From Streptomyces sp. SID3343 (GTDB lineage Bacteria; Actinomycetota; Actinomycetes; Streptomycetales; Streptomycetaceae), in the NCBI RefSeq assembly GCF_009865215.1, contig NZ_WWJX01000161.1:51616-115615 (forward strand): DNA of 64,000 nt. The letters run 5' to 3'. Shown here one piece after another: positions 8,605-17,028 of this stretch. Made by a program: the position numbers and the translations under genes. A model generated the notes under the pieces. That model made no database searches. It worked only from the letters and a program-made list of their open reading frames with translations, and was not told the origin of the DNA. Numbering within the stretch: position 1 is the stretch's first letter; each line of letters opens with the position of its first letter.

Positions 8605-9375
8605 GTGTCCGAACCCACCACCCCCGGCCGGCGCGTCGCCGTCGTCACCGGTGCCGCCCGCGGCATCGGCGCCGCCACCGCCCTGCGTCTGGCCCGCGAC
8701 GGTTTCGCCGTCGCCGTCCTCGACCTCGACGAGGCCGCCTGCGCCGCCACCGTCACCGCCATCGAGAAGGCAGGCGGGCGCGCCCTGGCCGTCGGCGTGG
8801 ACGTGGTCGACCCCGCCCGCGTCGAGTCGGCCGTGGCGCGGGTAGCCGCCGAACTGGGCCCGCCCGCCGTGCTGGTGAACAATGCCGGCGTCACGCGCGA
8901 CAACCTGCTGTTCAAGATGGACGAGGCCGACTGGGACGCCGTCATCGGCGTGCATCTGCGCGGCGCCTTCCTGATGACCCGGGCCGCTCAGGCACACATG
9001 ACCAAGGCCGGCTGGGGCCGGGTGGTCAACTTGTCGTCCGTCGCCGCGCTCGGCAACCGCGGCCAGGCGAACTACTCCGCCGCCAAGGCGGGTCTGCAAG
9101 GCTTCACCAAGACCCTGGCCATCGAGCTCGGCAAGTTCGGCGTCACCGCGAACGCGGTTGCCCCCGGCTTCATCGTCACCGAGATGACCGCCGCCACCGC
9201 GGAGCGTTTGGGCGTGCCCTTCGAGGAGTTCAAGGCGCAGCGCGCGGCCGTCACCCCCGTTCCGCGGGTGGGCGAGCCCGACGACATCGCCCACGCGGTT
9301 TCGTTCTTCGCGAGCGAGGGTGCCGGTTTCGTGACCGGACAGGTCCTGTATGTGGCAGGTGGACCGCGAGGCTGA
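8605..9375 (+). CDS. SDR family oxidoreductase (FabG-like)
   Basis: 256 aa classical short-chain dehydrogenase. TGAARGIGAATA is the cofactor glycine motif, VNNAGVTRD the NNAG motif, and Ser/Tyr/Lys lie in NLSSVAAL and NYSAAKAG. The C-terminus VLYVAGGPRG is typical of 3-oxoacyl-ACP/CoA reductases. It starts at GTG 8605 with AAGGAG 10 bases before it. It is the last gene of the thiolase-MaoC-SDR set and is followed by a strong terminator. It is probably a 3-hydroxyacyl-CoA dehydrogenase; direction and cofactor are inferred. Confidence 0.93.
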   Translation: MSEPTTPGRRVAVVTGAARGIGAATALRLARDGFAVAVLDLDEAACAATVTAIEKAGGRALAVGVDVVDPARVESAVARVAAELGPPAVLVNNAGVTRDNLLFKMDEADWDAVIGVHLRGAFLMTRAAQAHMTKAGWGRVVNLSSVAALGNRGQANYSAAKAGLQGFTKTLAIELGKFGVTANAVAPGFIVTEMTAATAERLGVPFEEFKAQRAAVTPVPRVGEPDDIAHAVSFFASEGAGFVTGQVLYVAGGPRG

Positions 9376-9408
9376 GTGTCGTATCGCCCGCCGGACCCGT
9401 AAACGAGA

Positions 9409-9453
9409 ACAGTCCCGGGCCGCCGACCGATGTGGTCGGCGGCCCGGGACTGT
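9409..9453 (+). terminator. strong terminator, perfect 20-bp stem
   Basis: Two perfectly complementary 20-base arms (9409-9428 and 9434-9453) with the loop GATGT. The arms begin ACAGTCCCGGG and end CCCGGGACTGT. It stands 33 bases after the SDR stop and could act in both directions. Confidence 0.85.
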
Positions 9454-9475
9454 CGTGTTCGGCCCGCAGCAGGTG

Positions 9476-9571
9476 TCAGACGGCGATGTCCATCTCGGGG
9501 CCGATGTACTCCTCCGCCGAAACGACCCGGCCGTCCTCGACGCACGCCACCTGGACGACGTGCACGTTCGG
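9476..9571 (-). pseudogene. possible SnoaL/NTF2-like protein remnant (C-terminal end only)
   Basis: On the minus strand about 30 codons read NVHVVQVACVEDGRVVSAEE and onward to a stop at 9476. This resembles the last strands of SnoaL/NTF2-fold proteins (polyketide cyclase or ketosteroid isomerase-like), where a conserved E-D-G-R-I-V-x-x-E-E-Y-I segment ends the fold. Upstream the frame turns into Arg/Pro-rich noise with no start or body, so only a tail seems to survive. It sits between the terminator and the next promoter. It could also be chance. Confidence 0.35.
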
Positions 9572-9750
9572 GCGATGAGGGGGCCTGTCGTGTCCCGGGC
9601 TCTTTTCCGCCCCTGTTCCCGCTCTCCCGAAGCGTGTGAGTCTGCCCCGGGCCAGGGGGTCCGGCGCGGCATGGGCACCGTTTCGGAGCGCCGCCGGTCC
9701 GAACGGGGGTGGTCTTCGCACGCACTTCGCGAGTGCTCTGGCCAAGTCAC

Positions 9751-9768
9751 GAAACATAAAATATATTC
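9751..9768 (+). promoter_or_regulatory. AT-rich promoter element before the second MmgE/PrpD gene
   Basis: GAAACATAAAATATATTC, 48 bases before the GTG start. Read on the minus strand it gives GAATATATTTTATG, the same core as the elements at 6791 and 36941. Confidence 0.5.
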
Positions 9769-9815
9769 AGCTTTCTTCTTGAGTTTACTTTCGCCCGGAA
9801 GACGAGGCGCACATC

Positions 9816-11213
9816 GTGCAGATCACCCCCCCAGTCGAAGCACAGGTCGCTCGTTTCGTGGTCGAGTCGGACTACGACTGCCTTCCGCCCGAGGCCGTAC
9901 AGGGCGCGCGGCGCCTGATGCAGGACCAGTTGGCCGTGCAGATCGGCTGCGCGACCCTGCCGTGGAGCCGGACCGTGTTGGGACTGACCCGAAACCGCCA
10001 GGTACCCGGCGTGTCCCACGTGGCCCTGACCGGCGACATGATGAGCGCCGCGGACGCGGCGTTCGTCAACGCGACCTTCGGCCACGGCTTCGAGTACGAC
10101 GACGCCCACCGCGCCAGCTCCAGCCACCCCGGGAGCTGCGTGGTCTCCACGGCCCTCGCGGTGGGCGAGGAAATCGGCGCCACGATGCGGGAAGTGCTGC
10201 TCGGCATCATCGTGGGCTACGAGGTCTACACCCGGATCGGTGTGCTCGCCGCGCCGCAACTCCTGGAACGTGGATTCCACCCGCATGCGGTCCTGTCGAG
10301 TTTCGGCGCCGCCGCGGTGGTCGCCAAGATGCGCGGCTTCGACCGCGAGCGCACCACCCACGCCCTGGCCGTCGCGCTGAGCCACTGCGCGGGAACCACC
10401 GAGTACACCTCCTCGGGCGGTTCCGTGAAGCGGGTGCACGCGGGCATCGGCACGCGCAACGGCATCCGCGCGGCCGAGATGGCCGAGGCGGGCGTCACCG
10501 GCCCCCTGGCCTACCTCACGGGATCGAAGGGCTTCTTCCCCACCTTCGTCGGGCGCGAGATCGACGCGCCCGCCGCTGCCACCGCGTTCTCCCCGGACGC
10601 TCCGTTCCAGATCACGCGGATCTGGATCAAGCCCTACTGCTGCTGCGGCATCAACCACGCCTACATCGACGGCGCACGGCAACTCGCGGACCGCCTCGAA
10701 CTCATCGAGAGCATCGAGCTGGGCATCCAGACCGGCGGCAACGTCATCGTCGGCACCCGCAACGTCAACGCCTACACACCCGAGAGCATCGAGAACCTGC
10801 AGTACAGCCTGCCGTTCCAGTTCGCCCTGTCGCTCCTCGGCCGAGGCAACGGTTTCGTCACGCACCGGGCCTACCTGGACGGCGAACTCGACCTGTCCGA
10901 GGGCAGCGAGATCGCGGAGCTCGCGCACCGGGTCCGCATCACGCCCAAGCCCGAGCTGGACACCGCGTACGCCGGCAAGTGGGTCGGGGACATCACCGTC
11001 ACCTACCGCGACGGTTCGAGCGAGAGCGTCTTCGTCGACAGCCCCGTCGGCACCGCCGAGAACCCGATGTCGCAGGCCGACCTCGACGCCAAGTTCCGCG
11101 ACCTGACCGTGGCGAGCATGGGCTCGGAACAGAGCGAGGAACTGCTCCGGGCCATCGTCGGCGGGGACCCGGACATGCCCGCCGCGACCATGGCCAAGCT
11201 CCTCGTGGTCTGA
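9816..11213 (+). CDS. MmgE/PrpD family protein (second copy)
   Basis: 465 aa. FGHGFEYDDAHRASSSHPGSC, VGYEVYTRIG, AVALSHCAGTTEY and IKPYCCCGINHAYIDG follow the MmgE/PrpD pattern of dehydratases, isomerases and decarboxylases of carboxylic acids. It is clearly diverged from the copy at 3589, so it is probably not a recent duplicate. It starts at GTG 9816, a few bases after GAAGACGAGG. An aldehyde dehydrogenase follows 68 bases later. The pair may form its own transcript from the AT-rich promoter upstream. The substrate is unknown. Confidence 0.85.
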   Translation: MQITPPVEAQVARFVVESDYDCLPPEAVQGARRLMQDQLAVQIGCATLPWSRTVLGLTRNRQVPGVSHVALTGDMMSAADAAFVNATFGHGFEYDDAHRASSSHPGSCVVSTALAVGEEIGATMREVLLGIIVGYEVYTRIGVLAAPQLLERGFHPHAVLSSFGAAAVVAKMRGFDRERTTHALAVALSHCAGTTEYTSSGGSVKRVHAGIGTRNGIRAAEMAEAGVTGPLAYLTGSKGFFPTFVGREIDAPAAATAFSPDAPFQITRIWIKPYCCCGINHAYIDGARQLADRLELIESIELGIQTGGNVIVGTRNVNAYTPESIENLQYSLPFQFALSLLGRGNGFVTHRAYLDGELDLSEGSEIAELAHRVRITPKPELDTAYAGKWVGDITVTYRDGSSESVFVDSPVGTAENPMSQADLDAKFRDLTVASMGSEQSEELLRAIVGGDPDMPAATMAKLLVV

Positions 11214-11281
11214 AAACCGCCGGCCCTTCCGAGCCTTCTTCGCACGGAACCCCCCGCATATACGACGAACCAGAAAGAGGA

Positions 11282-12775
11282 ATGCACATGTTCGCTGCGT
11301 CGGAGACCACCTCGCTGCTCCCGGAGTTCGTCACGGGTCCCAAGAAGCTCCTGATCGGCGGAAAATGGGTCGAAGCCGCCTCCGGCAAGCAGATCGACGT
11401 GGTCAATCCGGCGACCGGCCGGACGCTCGGCACGATCGCCCAGGGCGACGCGTCCGACATCGACCGGGCGGTCGCAGCCGCCAGGCGTGCCTTCGAGGGC
11501 GAGTGGAGCCGCTGGACGCCGCATCAGCGCCGCATGCTCCTGCTGAAGATCCACGACGTCGTCCTCGACCACTTCGACGAACTCGCCCTGATCGAGACGC
11601 TGGACATGGGCGCGCCCCTGGCCAGGACGAAGGGCCTCGCCGGGTGGACCTCGCAGGTCCTGCAGTTCTTCGCCTCGCAGTGCGACGCCGGTGGCACGGC
11701 GACACCGCCGAACTCGCTTCCCGGCAACTTCCTGACCCTGCGGCACCAGGCCCCGGTCGGCGTGGTGGGCGGCATCATCCCCTGGAACGGCCCGTTGATC
11801 GGCCTCTGGTGGATCTTCGGTCCGGCGCTGGCCACCGGTTGTACCGCGGTTCTCAAACCGGCCGAGGACGCCTCCCTTTCGGTGCTGCGCGTCGCCGAGC
11901 TGCTGACCGAGGCCGGTGTACCCGACGGCGTCGTCAACGTCGTGACCGGGTACGGCACCGACGCGGGCCAGGCCCTGGCGGAGCACAAGGACGTCGACCG
12001 CCTGGCGTTCACCGGCTCCGTCGGCACGGCGCGGGCGATCGTCAAGGCATCGGCCGGCAACCTCAAGCGTCTGCAGCTCGAACTCGGTGGCAAGTCGCCC
12101 GACATCGTCTTCGCCGACGCCGACCTCGACAAGGCCGTGCCCGGCGCCGCCATGGGCGTCTACACCAACAGCGGCCAGGTATGCGTCGCCGGGACTCGGA
12201 TCCTCGTACAGCGGTCCGTGCACGACGAGTTCGTCGAGCGCATGCGGGAGTTCACCAAGACGATTCGGGTGGGGGACGGCCTCGACCCGCACACCCAGCT
12301 CGGCCCCTTGGTCTCGCAGCGCCAGCTCGAAAGAGTCATGCACTACATCGACGTGGGTGGCGGCGAGGCCCGACTGGCCGGCGGCGGCAACCGCCTCGGC
12401 GGTGACCTCGCCGGAGGCTACTTCGTCGAACCGACGATCTTCGCCGACGCGACGAACGACATGACCATCGCTCAGGAGGAGATCTTCGGTCCGGTCGCCT
12501 CGGTGATCCCCTTCGACGACATGGACGACGCACTGCGCATCGCCAACGACACGCCGTACGGCCTCGCGGGAGGCGTGTGGACCCGCGATCTGTCGACCGC
12601 GTACAAGGTCTCCCGGGGGATCACGGCCGGGACGATCTGGGTCAACTGTTACGGGGTTCTCGACCCGGCTGTCGGATTCGGCGGCACCAAGATGAGCGGC
12701 TACGGCTGGAAGGGCGCCAAGGAGCACGTCGAGAGCTTCCTGTATCCGAAGGCCGTGTACATCAATCTCGACTAG
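11282..12775 (+). CDS. NAD(P)-dependent aldehyde dehydrogenase (second copy)
   Basis: 497 aa ALDH superfamily enzyme. IPWNGPLIGLWWIFGPAL, KPAEDASLS, FTGSVGTARAI, LELGGKSPDIVF, NSGQVCVAGTRI with the catalytic Cys, and EEIFGPVASVIPF are all intact. AGAAAGAGGA precedes ATG 11282; a second ATG at 11288 is possible. The C-terminal GYGWKGAKEHVESFLYPKAVY is typical of the betaine/aromatic aldehyde dehydrogenase group. It is the last gene of the first catabolic region. The 300 bases that follow hold no gene I can support. Confidence 0.93.
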   Translation: MHMFAASETTSLLPEFVTGPKKLLIGGKWVEAASGKQIDVVNPATGRTLGTIAQGDASDIDRAVAAARRAFEGEWSRWTPHQRRMLLLKIHDVVLDHFDELALIETLDMGAPLARTKGLAGWTSQVLQFFASQCDAGGTATPPNSLPGNFLTLRHQAPVGVVGGIIPWNGPLIGLWWIFGPALATGCTAVLKPAEDASLSVLRVAELLTEAGVPDGVVNVVTGYGTDAGQALAEHKDVDRLAFTGSVGTARAIVKASAGNLKRLQLELGGKSPDIVFADADLDKAVPGAAMGVYTNSGQVCVAGTRILVQRSVHDEFVERMREFTKTIRVGDGLDPHTQLGPLVSQRQLERVMHYIDVGGGEARLAGGGNRLGGDLAGGYFVEPTIFADATNDMTIAQEEIFGPVASVIPFDDMDDALRIANDTPYGLAGGVWTRDLSTAYKVSRGITAGTIWVNCYGVLDPAVGFGGTKMSGYGWKGAKEHVESFLYPKAVYINLD

Positions 12776-13075
12776 GGCGTCGACGAAGGATCATGGTCGT
12801 GGTTCGCGGAGCCACAGGGTCAGCCCCAGCACAGCCACGGGTGGCCGGCAACCCGGGGCATGATCGTGGATCAGGCCAGTACGAGCAGAAGCGGCCATCT
12901 TTCCGATAGTGGGTGCGTCTGCGTAATCACACGATCTAGGCTCCTGACGCGCGGTTCGGGTGTTGCATACCCGCAACCGTTTCACTGTTCGCGGGCGCGT
13001 TCCGCTGGGCTTCACACGGCGACGTGCGGGCCCGGGCGGTGGGAAACGGCCTGCCGGAACCGGAGGGGATTCCAC

Positions 13076-13375
13076 ATGCCCGACATCGATCTCGGACTCG
13101 CGACAGACTGGGACGAAGGCGACACGCACGGCCGTGTCAAGCTCGTACAGAACCGGACCTACCCCACGTCGCCCAAGAAGGACGTGGCCATCACCTCGCC
13201 GAACTGCATCGAGATCCAGGTGAACTCGGAATTCTCCACCTCGCAGGAGGCGGACAAGGTCTTCTTCACCACGCACTACGGCAGCACGAAGAAGGTCATC
13301 GCGGTACTCGATTCCCAAGGCAATCTGAGCATCGCCGGGAAGCTGACCACGGACCAGAAGAACCTCGGGTTCTAG
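13076..13375 (+). CDS. small hypothetical protein
   Basis: 99 aa from ATG 13076, which has GGAGG 9 bases before it. The frame is open further upstream but loses coding character. The sequence is mixed polar with beta-rich stretches such as DKVFFTTHYGSTKKVIAVLD followed by GNLSIAGKLTTDQKN. The GNLxxxGKLT pattern is reminiscent of short beta-strand repeats, but I recognise no family. There is no signal peptide or membrane helix. It stands alone between the aldehyde dehydrogenase and a convergent TetR gene. The good ribosome site and codon bias make it likely to be real. Confidence 0.65.
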   Translation: MPDIDLGLATDWDEGDTHGRVKLVQNRTYPTSPKKDVAITSPNCIEIQVNSEFSTSQEADKVFFTTHYGSTKKVIAVLDSQGNLSIAGKLTTDQKNLGF

Positions 13376-13503
13376 AAGTACCCACCAAGTCGGGCCGCAG
13401 AGCCGAAGCGTGGGGGGCGACCGGGTGACGACGTCACCCGGTCCGCCGACGATCGACCCGTCCGGCGACCCGGGGCCGTCGAACACGACGCGGCGGCGGG
13501 CCG

Positions 13504-14148
13504 TCACTCGCCCTGGCCGGTCTCGACAACCGAGGCGCCCCCGCCCTCCGCCTGTGCCGTCGCCGCGGCGGGCCACGCCTGCGCGGCGGCGTCGAGCATC
13601 AGGCCGACCGTCTCGCGGCTCGCCCCCGACAGGCCGGCGAAGAGACCGCTCGTCCGCAGGGCGATGACCCCTACCAGGCAGGCGACCAGGGCCTCGGCCC
13701 CGGCCTCGGGATCCGCCGCGCCCTCGGCCGCCAGGCGGGTGGCGAGTGGCAACACCAGGTGGGTGCGCATCTCTTCGGCCGCGGAGGCGCGTACCTCCGG
13801 AGTGCTGCCCTGGGAAAGGAGGGCCTGGACGAGTGGACCCGGCGCCCCCCGCAGGTCGGCCCGGCGCAGCGCGTCGACCGTGTAGACCCCGAGGTCGAGC
13901 CCTCCGGGGGACGCGGCCGCCTCGCGGCCGTCCTCGGCGACCGCCGACCGGTACAGCGCGGCCTTGTTGCCGAAGTACCGGGCGACGAGGGAGCCGTCGG
14001 CCCCGGCCCGCTCGCCGATGTCCCGGAGCGTCACCGCCTCGTATCCGTGCCGGCCGAACAGTGCGCGGGCGGCGTCGAGCAGCGCGGCCCGCGTGGCGTC
14101 GGCGTCGCGCCTTTTGCCGCGCGAGTGTTCTCTGGGCGACTCCATCAT
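13504..14148 (-). CDS. TetR family transcriptional regulator
   Basis: 214 aa. The N-terminal helix-turn-helix is clear: RAALLDAARALFGRHGYEAV, then TLRDIGERAGADGSLVARYFGNKAALY, which is the TetR recognition helix with the YF-x-N/S-K-x-x-L-Y ending. The C-terminal ligand domain is Ala-rich and resembles the TetR_C_33 type. ATGATG at 14148 follows GAAGGGG. It lies 26 bases downstream of the MFS transporter on the same strand, so the two are likely cotranscribed. A 20-bp dyad at 15737 in front of the MFS gene is the obvious candidate operator. Confidence 0.92.
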   Translation of the reverse strand: MMESPREHSRGKRRDADATRAALLDAARALFGRHGYEAVTLRDIGERAGADGSLVARYFGNKAALYRSAVAEDGREAAASPGGLDLGVYTVDALRRADLRGAPGPLVQALLSQGSTPEVRASAAEEMRTHLVLPLATRLAAEGAADPEAGAEALVACLVGVIALRTSGLFAGLSGASRETVGLMLDAAAQAWPAAATAQAEGGGASVVETGQGE

Positions 14149-14174
14149 CGGCCCCTTCCCGGCTCGGTTCGTGT

Positions 14175-15698
14175 TCAGCGCCCGGAACCGCGGCGGACCG
14201 TATCCGACGCGGCGGCGTCAACCGGCCGCGCCTTTGCGGCGTGGCCCCGAGTCACCACGGCGGACGCGCCCGCCGGGGCTGTGGAGCGGCGTGGCGGGAG
14301 GGCGACGGCGGCGATGACGCCGAGGAAGGTCGCCGCCGCGGTGACGAGGAGCGCGGTGGTGTAACCGGTGTCTCGGGGAACGTGGCCGCCGGCCGGGGTG
14401 AAGGCGAGCATGATGGCCGAGATCGCGGCGCTGCCGACGGAGCCTCCGACCGTGCGCAGGACCTGGTTGAAGCTGGTGGCGCTACCGGTTTCCGAGGCCG
14501 GGACGTGGCGGACGATGAGCAGCGGCATGACCGCGTACGCCGCCCCCACACCGGCCCCCAGCAGGAAGGTACCCAGCACGAGGACCGCCACGTGGTCCCG
14601 CCACAGAGCGAGCACGACGAGGTCCAGGGAGACCACGAGGGAACCCAGGGGGAGCACCCGGTAGGGCCCGAACCGGGAGACCAGGGCGGAGGCGAGACGG
14701 TTCGCCGCCAGGCTGCCCAGGGACATCGGCAGCAGGACGAGCCCGGTGACGGTGAGAGAGAAGTCGAAGCCGTATCCGGTCTCGGCGGGGACCTGCGTGT
14801 AGAGATTGACCAGGGACAGGACGCCGAACATGCCGATGCCGGTGAGCAACGCCGTCACGTTGGCCGCCAGGACCGCGCGGTTGCGCATCAGCCGCACGTC
14901 GACCAGGGGATGGGGGGTGCGGCGGGCCTGCATCGTCCACAGGAGCAGCAGCGCCGCGCCGACGCCGAGACACCCCAGGGTGGCCCCCGAGCGCAGCCCC
15001 CAGGCCACGCCTTGGCCCACGGCCAGGAGAAAGAGTGCCAGTCCCGAGCAAAGCAGGGCGGCCCCGACGAGATCGAGCGGGCGTTGTGGGCTCGAGGAAC
15101 CCTCGGGTACGACCCATCGCACCACCACCAGGGCGGCGGCGCTCAGCAGCGCCGCGAACCAGAAACCCGCGCGGTAGTCCAGGCGTTGGGCGATGACGCC
15201 GGTCAGGGGATAGCCGATTCCCGCGCCTACGGACGTGGTGATCGACAGCGACGCGATTCCGGAGCGCATGCGCTCCGCGGGTAGATGGTCGCGGGCGACG
15301 GCGATCGCCAGAGGCAGCAGGCCCATACCCATGCCCTGCAGGGCACGTCCCGCGAGCAGCAGCGGAAGTGCCGGGGCGGTCGCTGCCAGGACGCTTCCGA
15401 CGAGCACGCCCGCCAGGGACACCTGGATGGCCGTGCGTCGGTGCGGCCCGTCGCCGAGCCGGCCGAGGACCGGGCCCGCGATGGCCCCGGCCAACAGGGT
15501 CGCGGTCAGCACCCACTGGGCGGCGCTGAGCGACACGTGCTGCTCGCGCGCGATGGTGGGGACCATCGGTGCCCCGAGCGTGCTGATGACGGAGACGGTC
15601 AAGGACGTGAACATCAGGGCAGGCAGCAGGGCCCGTGGCCGACGGGGCTCGTTCCGGCGCCCGTCGTCCTGCGGGGCGTCCCAGGGGGGCTTGGCCAT
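14175..15698 (-). CDS. MFS transporter, DHA2 (EmrB/QacA) type drug efflux
   Basis: 507 aa with about 14 predicted hydrophobic helices. The family motif C is present early (LAGAIAGPVLGRLGDGPHRR) and a second motif lies in helix 5 (LPLAIAVARDHLPAERMRSG). It probably exports small hydrophobic compounds with proton antiport. ATG 15698 is preferred over 15743 because GAAAGGA lies 9 bases before it. The TetR gene follows closely and a quinone oxidoreductase is divergent, a common arrangement for an inducible detoxification locus. Confidence 0.93.
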   Translation of the reverse strand: MAKPPWDAPQDDGRRNEPRRPRALLPALMFTSLTVSVISTLGAPMVPTIAREQHVSLSAAQWVLTATLLAGAIAGPVLGRLGDGPHRRTAIQVSLAGVLVGSVLAATAPALPLLLAGRALQGMGMGLLPLAIAVARDHLPAERMRSGIASLSITTSVGAGIGYPLTGVIAQRLDYRAGFWFAALLSAAALVVVRWVVPEGSSSPQRPLDLVGAALLCSGLALFLLAVGQGVAWGLRSGATLGCLGVGAALLLLWTMQARRTPHPLVDVRLMRNRAVLAANVTALLTGIGMFGVLSLVNLYTQVPAETGYGFDFSLTVTGLVLLPMSLGSLAANRLASALVSRFGPYRVLPLGSLVVSLDLVVLALWRDHVAVLVLGTFLLGAGVGAAYAVMPLLIVRHVPASETGSATSFNQVLRTVGGSVGSAAISAIMLAFTPAGGHVPRDTGYTTALLVTAAATFLGVIAAVALPPRRSTAPAGASAVVTRGHAAKARPVDAAASDTVRRGSGR

Positions 15699-15736
15699 GC
15701 TGCGGCTTCCTTTCGATGGACGGATGTCAGCGATCC

Positions 15737-15756
15737 ATGTCATTGGTCCATGACAT
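15737..15756. promoter_or_regulatory. 20-bp dyad operator between MFS and quinone oxidoreductase genes
   Basis: ATGTCAT-N6-ATGACAT, perfect 7-base arms, in the divergent intergenic region 39 bases before the MFS start. It is followed at once by an AT-rich stretch (15751-15773) that may hold the -10 regions. Length and symmetry fit a TetR dimer, and a TetR gene closes the operon. The pairing is inferred. Confidence 0.55.
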
Positions 15757-15935
15757 ATTATATGAAAAATAAACAGCCGTTCGTCACATCGGCGGCACCC
15801 CTGCCCGCCACCGGCTCGGCGTCGGGCGAAATCGGCGTCCGGAACGGAAGGTGGTCACGGGCGACGGCATGGTGTGACGGTGCGCCCGTCGGCACTCGCC
15901 CGCCCCGCCGACTTCCCCGTAGCGAAGGAGTACGC

Positions 15936-16922
15936 ATGCCCGAGATCATGGCCGCGCTGTACGGCGGCGCCGGCCCCGAATGGGAGCTGCGCGAGGTCCC
16001 CGTTCCCGAGCCCGGCCCCGGCCGGGTGCTGGTGCGGGCCCGAGCGGTCGCCCTCAACCACGCGGACGCGTCGGTACTGGCGACCGCCGATCCGACGGCC
16101 GGCGGTACGGGCGCGCCCTACCTCGCGGGGTACGAGTTCGCCGGCGAGGTCGCGGCCCTGGGGGAGGGGGTGACCGGTCCGGAGGTCGGAACGAGGGTGA
16201 TGGGCACCACGCCGGGCAGCTTCGCCCAGTACGTCCCGGTCGACCATCGGCACGTCGTCCCCGTCCCCGAGGGCCTCGGGTACGAGCAGGCGTGCGCGCT
16301 GCCCACGGGGCTGCTGACCGAGCACGGGGCCCTGACGCGCGGGGGCTTCGAGTCGGGTCAGGCGGTCCTGATCACCGGCGCCACGTCGAGTGTCGGGCTG
16401 ATCGGCGTCCAGGTCGCCAGAGCCCTCGGCGCCTCCACGATCATCGCCACGACCCGCAGCGCTGCCCGGGGAGCCCTGCTCCGGGACGTCGGAGCGGACG
16501 AGGTCGTGGCCACCGCGGAAGCGGACCTCACCGATGCCGTCCTGGGGATCACCGGCGGCGAGGGTGTCGACCTGGTCCTCGACCACGTCGGAGGCCAGAC
16601 CTTCGCCGCATGTCTGCCGGCCACCCGCGTCGACGGGAGCGTGGTCAACATCGGCCGCCTGGACCGGGCCGCGGCCACCATCGACTTGGACGCGCTGTCC
16701 TACCGGCACCTGCGGGTACGCGGGGTGTCCTTCGGCTTCTCCCGGCCGGCCGAACTCGGCGCAGTCCTCTCCGGCGCCGCGGACGCACTGACTCCCGCCC
16801 TGTTGGACGGCCGGGTGCGGGCGCTGATCGACAGTACGTACGGATTCGACGGCGCGACCGAAGCCATGCGGCGGCTGCGCTCGCACCGGGCGCTCGGGAA
16901 GATCGTCCTCACCGTGCCCTGA
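15936..16922 (+). CDS. zinc-independent quinone oxidoreductase / alcohol dehydrogenase-like (MDR family)
   Basis: 328 aa medium-chain dehydrogenase without the zinc-binding Cys cluster. The N-terminal GroES-like half includes LAGYEFAGEVAALGEGV. The Rossmann half starts with VLITGATSSVGLIGVQVARALGA, a non-classical AxxGxxG motif for NADPH. The ending RSHRALGKIVLTVP is typical of the qor group. ATG 15936 has GCGAAGGAG 6 bases before it. It diverges from the MFS/TetR operon and probably shares its operator, so a role in xenobiotic or quinone reduction is likely. Confidence 0.88.
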   Translation: MPEIMAALYGGAGPEWELREVPVPEPGPGRVLVRARAVALNHADASVLATADPTAGGTGAPYLAGYEFAGEVAALGEGVTGPEVGTRVMGTTPGSFAQYVPVDHRHVVPVPEGLGYEQACALPTGLLTEHGALTRGGFESGQAVLITGATSSVGLIGVQVARALGASTIIATTRSAARGALLRDVGADEVVATAEADLTDAVLGITGGEGVDLVLDHVGGQTFAACLPATRVDGSVVNIGRLDRAAATIDLDALSYRHLRVRGVSFGFSRPAELGAVLSGAADALTPALLDGRVRALIDSTYGFDGATEAMRRLRSHRALGKIVLTVP

Positions 16923-16971
16923 CGAGTTCCAGGCTCCACTGCGGCCGGGGCAGGGGTTCGGCCCGCCCGTA

Positions 16972-17019
16972 GGTCCCGTGCCGGCGCCCGCTCAAGGACG
17001 GGCGTACCGGCGCGGGACC
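16972..17019. terminator. bidirectional terminator between convergent genes
   Basis: Long near-perfect stem: 16972-16990 (GGTCCCGTGCCGGCGCCCG) pairs with 16999-17019 with two small mismatches or bulges and an 8-base loop. It lies between the converging quinone oxidoreductase and hydrolase genes. Confidence 0.75.
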
Positions 17020-17028
17020 CGAGCCGTG

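Noticed and set aside
9350..11281. N-terminal extension of the second aldehyde dehydrogenase frame (to give 1141 aa)
   Set aside because: The extension is a wrong-frame reading of the MmgE/PrpD gene; the true start at 11282 has a good ribosome site.
12791..14221. Long minus-strand frame ending near 12791, with a tail suggesting a transposase remnant
   Set aside because: Most of it overlaps the TetR gene in another frame. The tail (KMAASARTGLIHDHAP) matched no transposase I could name and no inverted repeats or target duplication were seen.
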